Below are positions 62,957 to 64,000 of a stretch of DNA of 64,000 bases, one piece after another. Within the stretch, counting starts at the first letter, position 1. Each line of letters starts with the position of its first letter. This DNA is from an uncultured Oligoflexales bacterium (GTDB taxonomy: Bacteria > Bdellovibrionota_B > Oligoflexia > Oligoflexales > JAPPIL01). The DNA lies in contig OY282434.1 in NCBI GenBank assembly GCA_958296095.1, positions 1,828,001 through 1,892,000 on the forward strand, in the 5' to 3' direction. Position numbers and translations under genes: made by a program. The notes below the pieces were generated by a model. It made no database searches, was not told the origin of the DNA, and worked only from the letters and a program-made list of their open reading frames with translations.

Positions 62957-63418
62957 ATGTTATACAAATACGTAAGCGATAGCAAGAGAATGATGAAGCC
63001 ATTGCCGCCTGGAGCGAGGGTGGAGTGTCGTGATGCACAGTGGGTGGTGCGTAATTGTCGCTATGCTAATGAACTAGGATCATACGTTGTTGAGGTTGAA
63101 GGGACAGAAGGGCTGGTTGAGAACTTAGCAGCAAGTTTTCTCGATGTTATTGATGTGATTAAAGAGCGTGTCATTATCTTTACCGAAAGCAAACTAACGC
63201 AACAAGCATTGAAAGATAACCTCAGCTGTGACCGCAAGCTGAGATCCTGCAAACAAGATCAGAAATTCAATGCACAAGCAGATCTGGTCATCATGCATGC
63301 AGGCTTGAGTGAAGAAACACAACAAAACATCGTCGAAGCCTTTGCCAGCAAGAACAGCAAGATTAACGCGGGGTTTCAACTTTTGAAACGATTACTCTGC
63401 TCGGCAATGGCGAGTTAA
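62957..63418 (+). pseudogene. Collapsed SNF2-type helicase gene (DrmD-like)
   Basis: 153 residues. The first 60 (PLPPGARVECRDAQWVVR, then GLVENLAASFLDVID) fit the N-terminus of large SNF2/DrmD-type helicases; directly after, ERVIIFTESKLTQQALKDNL and LVIMHAGLSEETQQNIVEAF match the first motifs of a helicase C-terminal lobe. The whole ATP-binding SNF2 lobe between them (several hundred residues) and the rest of the C-lobe are missing, so this is an internal-deletion remnant. DrmD occurs in class 1 DISARM defence, but no other defence gene is nearby. Confidence 0.5.
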
Positions 63419-63421
63419 TAA

Positions 63422-64000
63422 ATGAGCGCAAGGCTTCTTGAAACCATGCTACAATTTCTCCACGATGTTGATATTTCTTGGTTGCGTTACGGCATCGCCA
63501 TCCTCGTTGTCCTCAGCAGTATCGTTGCCCAAAAATTAGTCAGTTCTTTTCTCGCGAAAAAATTAAAAAGCTCGGCAGAATCGGCGGTATTCTTTGTTAA
63601 TAATTTATTTTTTGCCGCGATTAATAAACCGCTGGCAGTGATATTTGTTCTTGGTGGTATCTATCTGGGTTTAGTGATCTGTCAGTTGCCGATTGCCTAC
63701 CAAGAACACATAGACGGTGGGTTTACTGCGGTATTGAGCTGTTTGATTTTGTGGATATTAGTTCGCTTGTCAGATATTTTGATGACAGTTATCGGTGACA
63801 AGCTTAGCGCAACTAACGATAAAATAGCGTTGCAGTTTATCCCGTTGTTGCGGCGAGCGTTGCGAGTTTTGTTGTTGATTGTCGGGGTGATTTTTATCGT
63901 GCAAAATATCGGTGTCGATGTCGGTAGTTTATTGGCAGGACTCGGTATCGGTGGACTGGCGGTTGCCTTAGCTGCTCAAGAATCGTTGGCAAATTTTTTT
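63422..64000 (+). CDS. MscS-family mechanosensitive channel, partial (runs off the window)
   Basis: 193 residues visible from ATG 63422, open to the last base. Several membrane helices (about 18-38, 62-82, 95-115, 135-155) lead to the pore-lining third helix of MscS with NIGVDVGSLLAGLGIGGLAV and ALAAQESLANFF, the Gly/Ala packing pattern specific to this family. Releases solutes on hypo-osmotic shock at the inner membrane. The beta-domain and vestibule lie beyond the window. Confidence 0.88.
   Translation, partial: MSARLLETMLQFLHDVDISWLRYGIAILVVLSSIVAQKLVSSFLAKKLKSSAESAVFFVNNLFFAAINKPLAVIFVLGGIYLGLVICQLPIAYQEHIDGGFTAVLSCLILWILVRLSDILMTVIGDKLSATNDKIALQFIPLLRRALRVLLLIVGVIFIVQNIGVDVGSLLAGLGIGGLAVALAAQESLANFF

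Overview
The window is a densely packed chromosome segment from a Gram-negative (diderm) bacterium. This follows from LolA, a SurA-type chaperone, at least eleven predicted lipoproteins with signal peptides ending in a lipobox Cys, and an initiator tRNA of bacterial type. GTG and TTG starts are common. Several traits recall the Bdellovibrionota/Myxococcota side of the old Deltaproteobacteria: fused isobutyryl-CoA mutase, GSII-type glutamine synthetase, large TPR proteins, and lipoproteins built from a Cys-containing 'ALLSG...LCARGK' domain plus BACON-like domains. That placement is an inference; no rRNA gene is present to test it.

Layout. 1-12.5 kb: a run of lipoproteins and secreted proteins of unknown function, with icmF among them; three (5.8-10.4 kb) are paralogues with rapidly varying proline-rich linkers. 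12.6-16.4 kb: a ferric-iron ABC transporter whose permease is split at a run of nine T. 16.4-20.8 kb: rpoN, a PD-(D/E)XK-like protein with a repeat-derived tail, pabB with a tail made of a duplicated piece of that gene, and a 3-hydroxyacyl-CoA dehydrogenase. 20.8-30.7 kb: a K+/H+ antiporter with two TPR proteins, SurA-like PPIase, mutL, tRNA-fMet and rsmE. 30.9-38.2 kb: glnA (GSII), a STAS protein, pntAB, korB without a partner alpha subunit, an exported PP2C-like protein and a lone nuoB. 38.2-44.2 kb: lolA with a 38-residue membrane protein and an alpha-solenoid-like protein upstream, hpf and recD2. 44.2-47.0 kb: three membrane or lipid-anchored proteins, one of which resembles a phage tail-tube (gp19) protein. 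47.2-48.7 kb: a lipoprotein and a double DUF350 membrane protein.

From about 48.7 kb the sequence becomes accessory in character: a 1.6-kb non-coding array with five copies of a long imperfect palindrome, a TraB/GumN-like protein, coiled-coil lipoproteins, an AAA/DUF4143 ATPase, a candidate structured RNA, gene fragments, two decayed IS256-family copies, a protease preceded by a C10 tract, tandem duplicated lipoproteins, a collapsed SNF2-type helicase, and the start of an MscS channel that runs off the end.

The most interesting items are the membrane-anchored tail-tube-like protein with its neighbours, the palindromic repeat family (whose companion module has also entered coding sequence near 18.6 kb), two homopolymer tracts that split or extend genes (T9 in the iron permease, C10 before the protease), and the candidate RNA at 55.2 kb.
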